Source of the DNA: Rickettsiales bacterium | GTDB taxonomy: Bacteria > Pseudomonadota > Alphaproteobacteria > Rickettsiales > UBA998 | Reading direction: 5' to 3' | Assembly: GCA_024304995.1 (NCBI GenBank) | Contig: JAMWZD010000001.1 | Span: 573,472-637,471 of the forward strand | DNA: 64,000 nucleotides | Shown: positions 18,815-27,675 of the stretch, piece after piece | Position numbering within the stretch: the first letter of the stretch is position 1 | How the letters are laid out: the number at the start of each line of letters is the position of its first letter | Notes under the pieces: model-generated | Databases searched by the model: none | Told to the model about the DNA's origin: nothing | What the model saw: the letters and a program-made list of their open reading frames with translations, nothing else | Position numbers and translations under genes: made by a program

Positions 18815-19561
18815 ATGCAAATGACAACGCCAAGACTTTATATTCACACTGCTTTAAATGCAGGCACTCCCATCACCATAGATGACAAACAAGCACATTA
18901 TCTGCAAACCGTCCTGCGCAAAAAGGCGGGGGATAACGTGATGCTGTTTAACGGAAAAGATGGCGAATGGAGAGCCACCATCACAGGGCTTTCCAAAAAA
19001 CAGGTGCATTGCGAACTGGCAGAGCAAGTGCGCACGCAGGAAGCTACGCCAGACATATGGTTGTGTTTCGCTCCCATCAAAAATGGACGGATTGATTTTC
19101 TGGTGGAAAAAGCCACGGAACTGGGCGCATCAAAATTGTTGCCCGTGCAGACCGAGCGCACCATCGTATCCCGCGTCAACCACACCAAATGTGTTGCCAA
19201 TGCCATTGAAGCAGCCGAACAGACGGAGCGGCTGGATGTGCCAGAAATGCTGTCTTATCAACCCTTGCTGAATATGCTGGATGGCTGGGACGCATCTCGC
19301 AGCCTGCTCTATTGTGATGAAACAGGGCAAGGTGCATTGGCAGAAGACGTACTTTCACAACTCAGCACTCCACTTGCCATATTGATTGGCCCTGAAGGCG
19401 GATTTACCGATAAAGAATTTACTGCACTCCGCTCTCGTGATTATGCACATCCCATGCATCTTGGAAAGCGTGTGCTGCGGGCAGACACTGCTGCCCTCAG
19501 CGCACTCACACTTGCACAATATTTCGCAGGGGATGGCAAAGAACGTATGAGCAGGCAATAG
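18815..19561 (+). CDS. rsmE: 16S rRNA (uracil-1498-N3)-methyltransferase
   Basis: This SPOUT-fold enzyme methylates U1498 of 16S rRNA. It has an N-terminal PUA-like segment (LYIHTALNAG through HYLQTVLRKK) and the C-terminal knotted methyltransferase with FAPIKNGRIDFLVEKATELG, IGPEGGFTDKE and LGKRVLRADTAA, all typical of RsmE. The start is uncertain: ATG 18815 or ATG 18821, neither with a ribosome binding site; TATATAAT lies at 18809-18816, so the message may be leaderless. In many alphaproteobacteria this gene precedes the glutamate-cysteine ligase gene, as it does here. Confidence 0.92.
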   Translation: MQMTTPRLYIHTALNAGTPITIDDKQAHYLQTVLRKKAGDNVMLFNGKDGEWRATITGLSKKQVHCELAEQVRTQEATPDIWLCFAPIKNGRIDFLVEKATELGASKLLPVQTERTIVSRVNHTKCVANAIEAAEQTERLDVPEMLSYQPLLNMLDGWDASRSLLYCDETGQGALAEDVLSQLSTPLAILIGPEGGFTDKEFTALRSRDYAHPMHLGKRVLRADTAALSALTLAQYFAGDGKERMSRQ

Positions 19562-19635
19562 CTTTTTGATGCGAGCCTTGCATATTTAAGCACAACACTA
19601 TTTAATGACCGATACTATTTATACTGGAACAGACT

Positions 19636-20865
19636 ATGACACACGCCCTCACCACCCTTACGCAGCTTGGCAAAGAACATGCGGGCGACATTGCAACATG
19701 GTTTGACAAGGCATATCTGAATCAACGCACCCCGATTTACAGTTCAGTGGATATACGTGATGCAGGCTTCAAAATTGCACCTGTGGATACAAATCTGTTC
19801 CCTGCTGGCTTTAATAATCTAAATGAGGCGGCGCAGGAAAAAGCTGTGACAGAGATGACGCATAATTTTGAGCGTTATGCCAGGCGTTCAGGCAAAGCCG
19901 TCAGGCGCGTGTTGCTCATGTCTGAGAATCATACACGCAACCGACCCTATTTTGACAATATCGCCATGATTCGCAGCATATGCGAGCGTGCAGGCGCAGA
20001 GGTGGTGATTGGACGGTTTGACCTTGAAGCAGGACAGACGATTGACACGGAAACCACGGATGATCGTATTATCACCGCGGAGAGCATTACGTTGGATGGA
20101 GTGACACTGAAAACAGGCAGTGGCTTTGTGCCTGATGTGGTAATTGTCAATAATGACCTGAGCAGCGGCTGCCCTGAAATTCTGTGTGATGCGCAGCAAC
20201 CCATTTTCCCGCCTGCAGGCATGGGCTGGTATCGCCGCAGAAAATCGGTGCATTTTGAGGCATATAACCAGATTGCCAACGAATTTTCTGCACATTTTAA
20301 AATTGACCCGTGGCTCATATCCACCGTCATTCACCATTGCGGAAAAATCAATTTCAAAGAACGCAAAGGCATGGAATGTGTGGCGATTGGCATTGACAAA
20401 GCCATTCACCGCATCAAACAGAAATATGAAGAATATGGCATTAAAGATGAACCTTATGTCTATATTAAAGCAGATAGCGGAACGTATGGCATGGGCATTA
20501 TGACCGCGCGTTCAGGGGATGAAATGCTGGAGCTGAACAAAAAGACACGCAACAAAATGAATGTGATTAAAGAAGGTGTTTCCAACAGCGAAGTGATTAT
20601 TCAGGAAGGCGTTCCCACCATCACCAGGCGAGGCAATGCCGTGGCAGAACCCATGCTCTATCTGGTTGGTGCAAAACCAGTGGGGCATATCTGGCGGGTG
20701 AATGAAAGCCGCGACGCGACCAGCAGCCTGAATGCGCAGGGGATGCATTTTGAACCGTTCGAGGCAGGAGCAGATGTCACCGCATATGATATTATTGCAC
20801 AGCTTGCCACACTGGCCTCGGTGTATGAGCATTATGACACGAACGCTTGCGGAGATGAGCTATGA
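19636..20865 (+). CDS. gshA: Glutamate-cysteine ligase, GshA family first described in Acidithiobacillus
   Basis: This enzyme should catalyse the first step of glutathione synthesis, joining glutamate and cysteine. The sequence is not E. coli GshA-like or plant-like. It matches the roughly 400-residue third family (Pfam GshA, TIGR02049 type, recalled from memory), with NDLSSGCPE, PAGMGWYRRRKS, KADSGTYGMG and HIWRVNESRDATSSLNAQGM. It overlaps gshB by four bases (ATGA), strong operon evidence for the glutathione role. A TATACT at 19620-19625 may be its -10 element. Confidence 0.88.
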   Translation: MTHALTTLTQLGKEHAGDIATWFDKAYLNQRTPIYSSVDIRDAGFKIAPVDTNLFPAGFNNLNEAAQEKAVTEMTHNFERYARRSGKAVRRVLLMSENHTRNRPYFDNIAMIRSICERAGAEVVIGRFDLEAGQTIDTETTDDRIITAESITLDGVTLKTGSGFVPDVVIVNNDLSSGCPEILCDAQQPIFPPAGMGWYRRRKSVHFEAYNQIANEFSAHFKIDPWLISTVIHHCGKINFKERKGMECVAIGIDKAIHRIKQKYEEYGIKDEPYVYIKADSGTYGMGIMTARSGDEMLELNKKTRNKMNVIKEGVSNSEVIIQEGVPTITRRGNAVAEPMLYLVGAKPVGHIWRVNESRDATSSLNAQGMHFEPFEAGADVTAYDIIAQLATLASVYEHYDTNACGDEL

Positions 20866-21779
20866 AAATTGCCATACAAATGGACGCTCCACACCTGCTG
20901 AAACCTGCAGGAGACTCCACCATTGCGCTCATGCGCGAAGCAGCAAAAAGAGGCTATCACTTATATTATTATCAGGCACATGAATTAACGTTGTCTGAAG
21001 GGGATGTGATCGCCCCATTGCGCTTGCTGCATATTCAGGATGGGGATGATTGGTATGACATGCAGCCTGCCGTCATGACCTCGCTTAATGCAATGAATGT
21101 GGTGCTGATGCGGCAGGACCCGCCATTTGATATGGGCTATATCACCGCGACTTATATGTTAGACAGGTTACATGATGTGACGGTGTTGAACAACCCTACT
21201 GCCGTTCGGTCTTATCCTGAAAAATTGCTACCTTTCGATTATATGGATGCCATGCCTGACACACTGATTACGGCGGATCATGACATTATCCGTGATTTTT
21301 TACGCGAGCATCAGGATATTATTCTCAAACCGCTTTATGGCTGGGGTGGACATTCAGTGTTGCGCCTGCGCACAGGCGGAGACAATGTGGAAGCGCTGCT
21401 TGAGATGCTACGTTCCCGCGAGACACTGCCCATAATCGCCCAACCATTCCTGCCTGATGTCAGCAATGCAGATATTCGTGTGGTGCTGATCAATGGCAGA
21501 ATTAGCGGTGCATTTGCTCGCACCCCAAGCAGCGGCGAAGTTCGCGCCAATATGCGCGTGGGCGGGCAGCCAGTAAAAGTGGAACTTAACGCATTTCAGC
21601 GCGAATTATGTGAGGAAATTGCACCAGACTTAAAAGAAAAAGGACTTTATTTTGCAGGGCTGGATTTTATTGGCAATATGCTGACTGAAATTAATGTGAC
21701 TTCACCTACAGGCATTAAAACCATTGAAACGCTATATGCCACCTCACCTGCAGAAGATTTTTGGAACGGTATATCATAG
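20862..21779 (+). CDS. gshB: Glutathione synthetase
   Basis: This ATP-grasp ligase adds glycine to gamma-glutamylcysteine. The 305-residue length is normal. The N-terminal domain starts MKIAIQMDAP; MRQDPPFDMGYITATYMLD and KPLYGWGGHSV are family motifs, the latter in the ATP-binding domain, and NVTSPTGIKTIE near the C-terminus is diagnostic. The start overlaps the gshA stop (ATGA), so translation is coupled. Nothing is odd except that the family more often shows LQDM-type hinge residues than I could confirm here. Confidence 0.94.
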   Translation: MKIAIQMDAPHLLKPAGDSTIALMREAAKRGYHLYYYQAHELTLSEGDVIAPLRLLHIQDGDDWYDMQPAVMTSLNAMNVVLMRQDPPFDMGYITATYMLDRLHDVTVLNNPTAVRSYPEKLLPFDYMDAMPDTLITADHDIIRDFLREHQDIILKPLYGWGGHSVLRLRTGGDNVEALLEMLRSRETLPIIAQPFLPDVSNADIRVVLINGRISGAFARTPSSGEVRANMRVGGQPVKVELNAFQRELCEEIAPDLKEKGLYFAGLDFIGNMLTEINVTSPTGIKTIETLYATSPAEDFWNGIS

Positions 21780-21886
21780 TAAAATTCTTAATTTCTATAA
21801 GCGCGACATAAATCTTTATTAACTTTTTATTTGCTATTGCCTCTCACTGATAGTAGTTAGAGTTAAACAAAAAGTAAGGATTATTT

Positions 21887-22741
21887 ATGACTATTAATTT
21901 TGATATTTTAGATGATAACATTTCAGACGTATTGGAACTGCTTGATGACGCAGTAATCCTCGGTACGTTTGGTAAAGACACCATCACAGGCACTGCAGCC
22001 TCTGAAGTCATCTTTGGTTTGTCTGGCAATGATGTGATTGCTGGTGACGTGGCTGGCGGCATTGGCGGCAATGATACGATTGTAGGCGGCAACGGCAAAG
22101 ACCATATTCAACTCTGGAATGGTGATGGCGTAGCTTTTGGTGGCAATGGCAAAGATACTTTATTAGGCGCGAATGGTGATGACACACTATATGGCGGCAA
22201 TGGCAATGACAAATTGCAGGGCAATAAAGGAGATGATGAATTGCATGGCGGGTCTGGCAATGACAATCTGCTTGGCAAAACAGGGAATGATACCTTATAT
22301 GGTGGCACTGGCAATGACAGAGCTGATGGTGGCATCGGGCATGATGAAGTCTATGGCGGCTTCGGCAATGATTCCGTATTCGGTGACGCTGGCAATGACA
22401 CGATCAATGGCGGGTTCGGCAATGACGTGATTGCAGGACAGGAAGGCGCAGACGAACTGACAGGTGGTTTCGGCAATGATGATTTCTGGTTCTTTGATGC
22501 ATCTGATTCACAAGTGACAGATTCAGGCGATGATTTTGATGTGATTACGGATTTCGGCTTCGGCAATGATAAGATCAAGTTTCTGGATTTCCTCACGGAC
22601 TTTAGTGAACTGATTATCCGTTATGATGCAGCTGATGATTATACCTATGTTGAAACTGCAGACCTCAGCGACGATTTTGGATTTGCATTACAGGGTGATC
22701 TGACAGCTTCTTTAGGCGAAAACGATTTTATATTCGTATAA
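21887..22741 (+). CDS. Short RTX calcium-binding secreted protein, paralogue A
   Basis: This 284-residue acidic protein is mostly RTX nonapeptides (residues about 28-195: GGNGNDKLQG, GGTGNDRADG and so on), followed by FDVITDFGFGNDKI and a C-terminal beta region ending NDFIFV. It lacks an N-terminal signal, so type I secretion by the C-terminal tail is expected. There is no catalytic domain: it is nearly pure calcium-binding repeat. An AAGGA ribosome binding site precedes ATG 21887. It is a clear paralogue of the gene at 23098, with about 20 extra N-terminal residues. Confidence 0.9.
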   Translation: MTINFDILDDNISDVLELLDDAVILGTFGKDTITGTAASEVIFGLSGNDVIAGDVAGGIGGNDTIVGGNGKDHIQLWNGDGVAFGGNGKDTLLGANGDDTLYGGNGNDKLQGNKGDDELHGGSGNDNLLGKTGNDTLYGGTGNDRADGGIGHDEVYGGFGNDSVFGDAGNDTINGGFGNDVIAGQEGADELTGGFGNDDFWFFDASDSQVTDSGDDFDVITDFGFGNDKIKFLDFLTDFSELIIRYDAADDYTYVETADLSDDFGFALQGDLTASLGENDFIFV

Positions 22742-22766
22742 TCACCGTTCATTACTGAAAATAAAA

Positions 22767-22801
22767 AAGCCGCTTTGGAATTGCCCGAAGCGGCTTTTTT
22801 T
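22767..22801 (+). terminator. Intrinsic terminator after RTX paralogue A
   Basis: AAGCCGCTT (22767-22775) pairs with AAGCGGCTT (22788-22796), followed by seven T to 22801. A-run on the left also allows termination from the other strand. Confidence 0.9.
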
Positions 22802-23097
22802 AAAGTATATATACTTGCTACCCTATCATCACTAAAACACATCTGCATCACGGCAAAAATAGCAATAAATACGCGCATTACAGCCACATTAATTCGTTAA
22901 TTCTTATATTTATATATTAATAAATACACATTTAAATATATAATATTTAGTTAATTTATATCGTGATTTATTTAACACAATTAACCTATTTTCAACTGCT
23001 AATTGCAATATTAGCCGATTTTGGCATTTTTATTACTTGAAAGTAATCATTATCAGGTTTACCGCTTATCGAATGGTTAACAAAAAAGGAGGCAACC
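22802..23097. other. Long AT-rich gap before RTX paralogue B
   Basis: About 296 bases without a gene, very AT-rich, especially 22895-22975. I see no supported coding frame or RNA gene. The last bases hold a strong AAAGGAGG ribosome binding site (about 23084-23091) for the next gene, so the gap probably carries its promoter and regulatory sites. No clear sigma-70 pair stands out. Confidence 0.45.
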
Positions 23098-23889
23098 ATG
23101 ACTATTGTACTAAACGGAACTTCAGGTGATGATCTTATAACCGGGACGGCAGCCGATGAGCTGATTCGCGGCTTTGGAGGCGATGATACCCTATCAGCAG
23201 ATGTTGCTGGAGGCGCAGGAGGCGTTGACACTATTGTTGGTGGCAATGGGCGCGACGTGATCCAGCTATGGAATGACGGCGGAGAAGGCTTTGGCGGCAA
23301 CGACAAAGACACGTTGCTCGGCGCAAATGGTGATGACACATTACACGGTGAAAATGGTCACGATAAGCTGGTCGGTCACAAAGGGGACGATGTGCTTCTT
23401 GGCGGCAACGGCAATGATGTGATTCATGGTAAAATCGGCGAAGATGTGATTATCGGCGGCAATGGTCATGACCTTGCAGATGGCGGCAAAGACAATGACT
23501 ATATGGAAGGTAATAATGGCAAAGATACGCTGTTTGGCGGAGAAGGCAATGATACGATTGATGGCGGCGCTGGCGCAGACATTATCGCAGGTCAGGCAGG
23601 CGAAGATGTGCTGACTGGTGGTGGCGGCGCTGACACCTTCATGTATTTTGATATTGCTGACAGTGAAGTGGGCGGCGGTGTAGGATATGACATCATCACA
23701 GACTTTAAAAATGCTGATACCATTATGATCGTTGGATTTATGACAGATTTCAGCGAACTGACCATCAGCTACGATGGTGTGGAAGACCTGACCTTTGTAG
23801 AATCTGCCAGCCTGCTGGATGATTTTGGCTTTGCACTGGAAGGCAACTTAAGCCTTGCACTGGACGCTACGGATTTTGTCTTTGTGTAA
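23098..23889 (+). CDS. Short RTX calcium-binding secreted protein, paralogue B
   Basis: This 263-residue paralogue of the 21887 gene has the same order: LITGTAADE start, shared DVAGG, QLWN and KDTLLGANGDDTL segments, RTX repeats to about 180, YDIITDFKNADTI, TDFSELTISYDG, DDFGFAL, and a C-terminal tail TDFVFV. It has no signal peptide and no enzyme domain. A strong AAGGAGG ribosome binding site suggests high expression. It has its own terminator, so it is a single-gene unit from duplication rather than an operon partner. Confidence 0.9.
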   Translation: MTIVLNGTSGDDLITGTAADELIRGFGGDDTLSADVAGGAGGVDTIVGGNGRDVIQLWNDGGEGFGGNDKDTLLGANGDDTLHGENGHDKLVGHKGDDVLLGGNGNDVIHGKIGEDVIIGGNGHDLADGGKDNDYMEGNNGKDTLFGGEGNDTIDGGAGADIIAGQAGEDVLTGGGGADTFMYFDIADSEVGGGVGYDIITDFKNADTIMIVGFMTDFSELTISYDGVEDLTFVESASLLDDFGFALEGNLSLALDATDFVFV

Positions 23890-23914
23890 AGGATATATCA
23901 AGTCGTAAGCAAAA

Positions 23915-23953
23915 GAAAACCGCGCTCAGACAAGGGCGCGGTTTTCTTTTTTT
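23915..23953 (+). terminator. Intrinsic terminator after RTX paralogue B
   Basis: GAAAACCGCGC (23915-23925) pairs exactly with GCGCGGTTTTC (23936-23946), followed by seven T. Confidence 0.92.
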
Positions 23954-24039
23954 AATATCCTGCAAAATCTTTATTTAACCGTAATTTAGCAAATAGATCT
24001 TATTCTAATATTAATTTAAATCTGCAGGGTTAAAAAGAT

Positions 24040-24342
24040 TTGACTGAAGATGAATTATTGCAAAAAACAAAATATAGCGTTTCGCAGCATTTATTGGAGT
24101 CTGTGACGCAGCAATTGTCGCGCGTATTGACTCATCATAACGGTGTTACTCACTTTTCAATTCATCAACCTAATGTTTCATATGATGCCAAAGCGCAGTC
24201 AGCATTAGAAAAAAAGGCCATACAACATAATATTACGCTGAAATATCAGCAGAACATAGGAATAATCTTCATTTCAGGCGATAAAAATAATGTCCTTGAT
24301 TTTCTTAAATCGGCTACACAATATAAGAATATAATTTTTTGA
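24040..24342 (+). CDS. Small orphan protein coupled to the LamG/RTX gene
   Basis: This 100-residue soluble protein has no motif I recognise; it seems to be an alpha/beta domain (helical LLQKTKYSVSQHLLESVTQQL, later strands LKYQQNIGIIFISG). It starts at TTG 24040 with an AGGG about nine bases upstream; no ATG is available early in the frame. Its TGA stop overlaps the next gene's TTG start (TTGA at 24339-24342), so both are made from one message. By position it may help folding or export of the downstream RTX protein, but that is only context. Confidence 0.6.
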   Translation: MTEDELLQKTKYSVSQHLLESVTQQLSRVLTHHNGVTHFSIHQPNVSYDAKAQSALEKKAIQHNITLKYQQNIGIIFISGDKNNVLDFLKSATQYKNIIF

Positions 24343-27300
24343 AAGATGCTGTTACAGATATTGAAATATCGTCAGACCTCATCAATGCCCAGCACTATAA
24401 GATCGTATTTGATCGAAGCAGCCGCAGCCATGAGACGGTTCTGTTTTTACCATCCAAAGGCAGCAGCACATCGTCAGTGGTTTCTTTAAATCAGCAACAG
24501 GGTGGCGTTGTCACGGATGATTCCCAGATCATGGGGAGCATTATCAATGGAACAGCATCCAGCAAATCAACCCTTTTTTTTCTGGAAGGGAGGCAGAATG
24601 TTATAGCTGCATCATCAGTGTCTGCCAGTTCCTTTGTAGAAACGCTTCCAGAATTTAATCCTTTATTTTCCGTCTCTGCTCAAAGTGAAGCGCCAGCTCC
24701 CTTACCTGACAACATAAATCAGGACAATAGTTCAAACTCTGAGGATGAAACTATTCCTGTTGTAACGCCAACGCAAAATAGCAATAATCCTCCATCATCA
24801 CCAACAAATGAAACGGCTTCAGAAACTGGCAACACACCTCCACCAGCAGCAATATCAAGCATACCAGTAGCTGTCAGCGCAGCTCTGAGCGCTTCCACAA
24901 TAGATAATCTGGCGGGCGGAACATTGGGAGACAGTTTTTCTGCAGCGCAAGCGGGGTTTTTTCACAATACTGACACTGTTATTGGCGCTGCAGGGAATGA
25001 CACGCTGACCATAGACACAGGACTGGTGAATATTACTCTGGGAACAGGAAATTACGACAATATCAGCAGTGTGGAAACACTGATACTATCAGATGATCAG
25101 GCGCATAATATTGTTATTGATGATAGTTATTTTTCGTTTGGCGCTGGATTGGAAAATAATGCGTTAAGCATTGATGCGTCTGCCGCAGTAAACAACGGTG
25201 TTACTATTGATGCCAACAACCTGACCAGCTCACATAGTGTCAGCGTTACGGGTGGCATGGGCAATGACAGTTTCACTGGTGGTGCAGGAGATGATAGCTT
25301 TACGATTAACTGGACTGCAAATGAACAGCCAGATGATTTTGGCAATTTGCAATTGTGGCTAGATGCAGCAGATGCATCAACTGTCATAGAATCTGGCGGG
25401 CTGGTATCCTCATGGCGCGATAAAAGCGGTTTTAACCGACATATGAATGAAGGAAATCCTGTACGTCAGCCAGAATATGCTACCTCCGCAGAAGGTAAGC
25501 CTACGCTCTATTTCGATGGCGGTGATATTATGACTGGCTCAGGAGTCAGCCTTGACGAAGAAGTAACCTTTATTGCAGTCGCTCAAACCTATACAACATC
25601 AGGAACACGCGTATTATTTAATGATATTTTAGCTGGTGCCAATCAGGATTTTTATGTTGATATTAATCGCAGTATCAATGGAAGGCAGGGTCATATCTGG
25701 GGAGATGTGATTACTGGAACAGGTTCTATTGCACTCAACACTAGTAATAGTTATGTCTTATCCCAAACGCGCACTGGCAGCACAGGCAACTGGTTGCTGG
25801 AAGGACGGGTGAATGGCGCTGATGATTTCAGCAACACGACTTCAGTAAACCCAAATGGCGGCGGCACAAATCAGTTAGGTGGATTATTCAATCCTTTTAT
25901 TGGTCATGTGCAATTATGGTTTGGCACGATAAGCGAGATTATTGTGTTTGATCGTGCGCTTAGCGCATCCGAACAGCAGCGGTTGGAATTATATCTGGCA
26001 AATAAGCACGGGATTGCGGTGGATGAATCAGTTGAAGCTCTGCAGGATCAGGTGAGTGGCGGAGGCGGATATGATAGTCTGAAAATCATTTCTGGTGCGT
26101 TTAAAAGCCATTTAGGGCTTAGTGACACAATCACATCTATCGAATCATTCGATCTGAGCAATAATAATGCCGCCCATAACATTACGCTTACTAATGCATA
26201 TTATGACAATAATGGCGGGGTAGATGGCGACATTGTAACCGTCAATGCAGCGGGGAACAATACAGCTATATTGATAAATGCGGCAGCATTATCGTCCCCT
26301 CATGCAATTAATGTGCTGGGTACTAACGCAACAGACACCATCCTCGGCGGAGCAGGCAGCGATACTGTATCATATAGTGATGCAACCATAGGCGTAACCG
26401 TAAATAACACGGGTAGAGAAATTAGTAATATTGAACGCATTTCAGGGTCTTCTCATAATGACACTATTAATGGCGGACTAGAAAGTCAGACTCTGACAGG
26501 GGGAGACGGAGATGACGTTTTGCATGGAAATGTAGATAGCGAAAATTTCAACATTAATGATTATACTTCGACATTTGCCTGGTATGATGCAGCAGATACT
26601 TCAACCATAACAGATATTGCTGGAGAAGTGACACAGTGGAATGATAAAAGCGCGAATGGCTATCATATGCAAAGCGCAGCAGGGCAGCGCCCAGGCACCA
26701 ATCTAAGCAGCATGAACGGCCTTAATGTGATTACCAACGCATCAGGCGAAAGATTACTGAATACCACCATAACCAATTTCCCATATAGAGAAATTACCAT
26801 TATTTACACTTTAAAAACTAATTCATCTGGCAAAGCTTTGACATCCTATGCTGCTATATCTTCAAACGATTTTCTGGTGGTTAGCAATCCAAATCCATCC
26901 ACAAACTTTATAATCGGGAATAATGATTCAAGTGGTGTAGGCGCTGCATATTTAGACAACCAGTCTCATATTTTTTCAATAAGCTGGCGCAGCAGTGATG
27001 GATTAACAGAATCATATCTCGATAACATGCTACAGGGGCAATATAACCATATGGCTGGATATAATATCCAAAAAAATGGTTCACTTTCAATATTTGGTGA
27101 ACAGGATGCAATCGGCGGCGGCTTTGACAATACTCAGGATTATGTCGGAGATATGGCAGAATATATTATTCTTGATTCCTCAGTCTCAACGGAAGACCGT
27201 CAACAGATTGAAAGCTATCTTGCAGATAAATGGGGCATTCATTACGGTGGAGCAGTACAGGACCATGACCATATTTCTGGTGAAGCAGGAAATGACAAAA

Positions 27301-27668
27301 TAACGGGCGGTGTTGGCAATGACACTCTTGACGGAGGCAGTGGAAACGACACGCTTATAGGCGGCAATAATAATGATACACTGACTGGTGGCGCTGGCAC
27401 AGATATATTCAGTTTCAAAAATTCTTCTGGCAGAGATGTGATAACGGACTTCAAGGACTCAAGCAATATTGCAGGCGATCAGATACATATTCTAAGTAAT
27501 ATTAATAATTCAGGTATTACAAACTGGATAACACTGAGCGCCAACATCAGCCAGTCTGGCGCGAATACTGTTATTGATCTTGCGCCAGCAGCTCCAGGCA
27601 CACACATTATCACGCTGACTGATGTAACAGCCACAGACCTGACTGCCGCAGATTTTGTGTTTATATAG
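24339..27668 (+). CDS. RTX protein with two LamG-like domains
   Basis: This 1,109-residue secreted protein comprises an N-terminal segment (1-90), a Pro/Ser/Asn-rich linker to about 180, a first RTX-like beta block with GGMGNDSFTGGAGDDSF, a LamG/concanavalin-like domain (about 334-560, starting LWLDAADAST), a second beta block, a second LamG-like domain (about 745-969, WYDAADTST), then RTX repeats (980-1027), RDVITDF and C-terminus DFVFI. LamG-like domains commonly bind sugars or surface ligands. Start TTG 24339 is coupled to the preceding stop; the next Met is about 65 codons later. Type I secretion is expected. Confidence 0.87.
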   Translation: MKDAVTDIEISSDLINAQHYKIVFDRSSRSHETVLFLPSKGSSTSSVVSLNQQQGGVVTDDSQIMGSIINGTASSKSTLFFLEGRQNVIAASSVSASSFVETLPEFNPLFSVSAQSEAPAPLPDNINQDNSSNSEDETIPVVTPTQNSNNPPSSPTNETASETGNTPPPAAISSIPVAVSAALSASTIDNLAGGTLGDSFSAAQAGFFHNTDTVIGAAGNDTLTIDTGLVNITLGTGNYDNISSVETLILSDDQAHNIVIDDSYFSFGAGLENNALSIDASAAVNNGVTIDANNLTSSHSVSVTGGMGNDSFTGGAGDDSFTINWTANEQPDDFGNLQLWLDAADASTVIESGGLVSSWRDKSGFNRHMNEGNPVRQPEYATSAEGKPTLYFDGGDIMTGSGVSLDEEVTFIAVAQTYTTSGTRVLFNDILAGANQDFYVDINRSINGRQGHIWGDVITGTGSIALNTSNSYVLSQTRTGSTGNWLLEGRVNGADDFSNTTSVNPNGGGTNQLGGLFNPFIGHVQLWFGTISEIIVFDRALSASEQQRLELYLANKHGIAVDESVEALQDQVSGGGGYDSLKIISGAFKSHLGLSDTITSIESFDLSNNNAAHNITLTNAYYDNNGGVDGDIVTVNAAGNNTAILINAAALSSPHAINVLGTNATDTILGGAGSDTVSYSDATIGVTVNNTGREISNIERISGSSHNDTINGGLESQTLTGGDGDDVLHGNVDSENFNINDYTSTFAWYDAADTSTITDIAGEVTQWNDKSANGYHMQSAAGQRPGTNLSSMNGLNVITNASGERLLNTTITNFPYREITIIYTLKTNSSGKALTSYAAISSNDFLVVSNPNPSTNFIIGNNDSSGVGAAYLDNQSHIFSISWRSSDGLTESYLDNMLQGQYNHMAGYNIQKNGSLSIFGEQDAIGGGFDNTQDYVGDMAEYIILDSSVSTEDRQQIESYLADKWGIHYGGAVQDHDHISGEAGNDKITGGVGNDTLDGGSGNDTLIGGNNNDTLTGGAGTDIFSFKNSSGRDVITDFKDSSNIAGDQIHILSNINNSGITNWITLSANISQSGANTVIDLAPAAPGTHIITLTDVTATDLTAADFVFI

Positions 27669-27675
27669 TGATTAT

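Noticed and set aside
21844-23339. Pro/Ser/Leu-rich minus-strand frames under the short RTX genes
   Set aside because: GGN-GND codons read backwards give PPxxVSLPLPP-like repeats; these are mirror images of RTX repeats, not proline-rich proteins.
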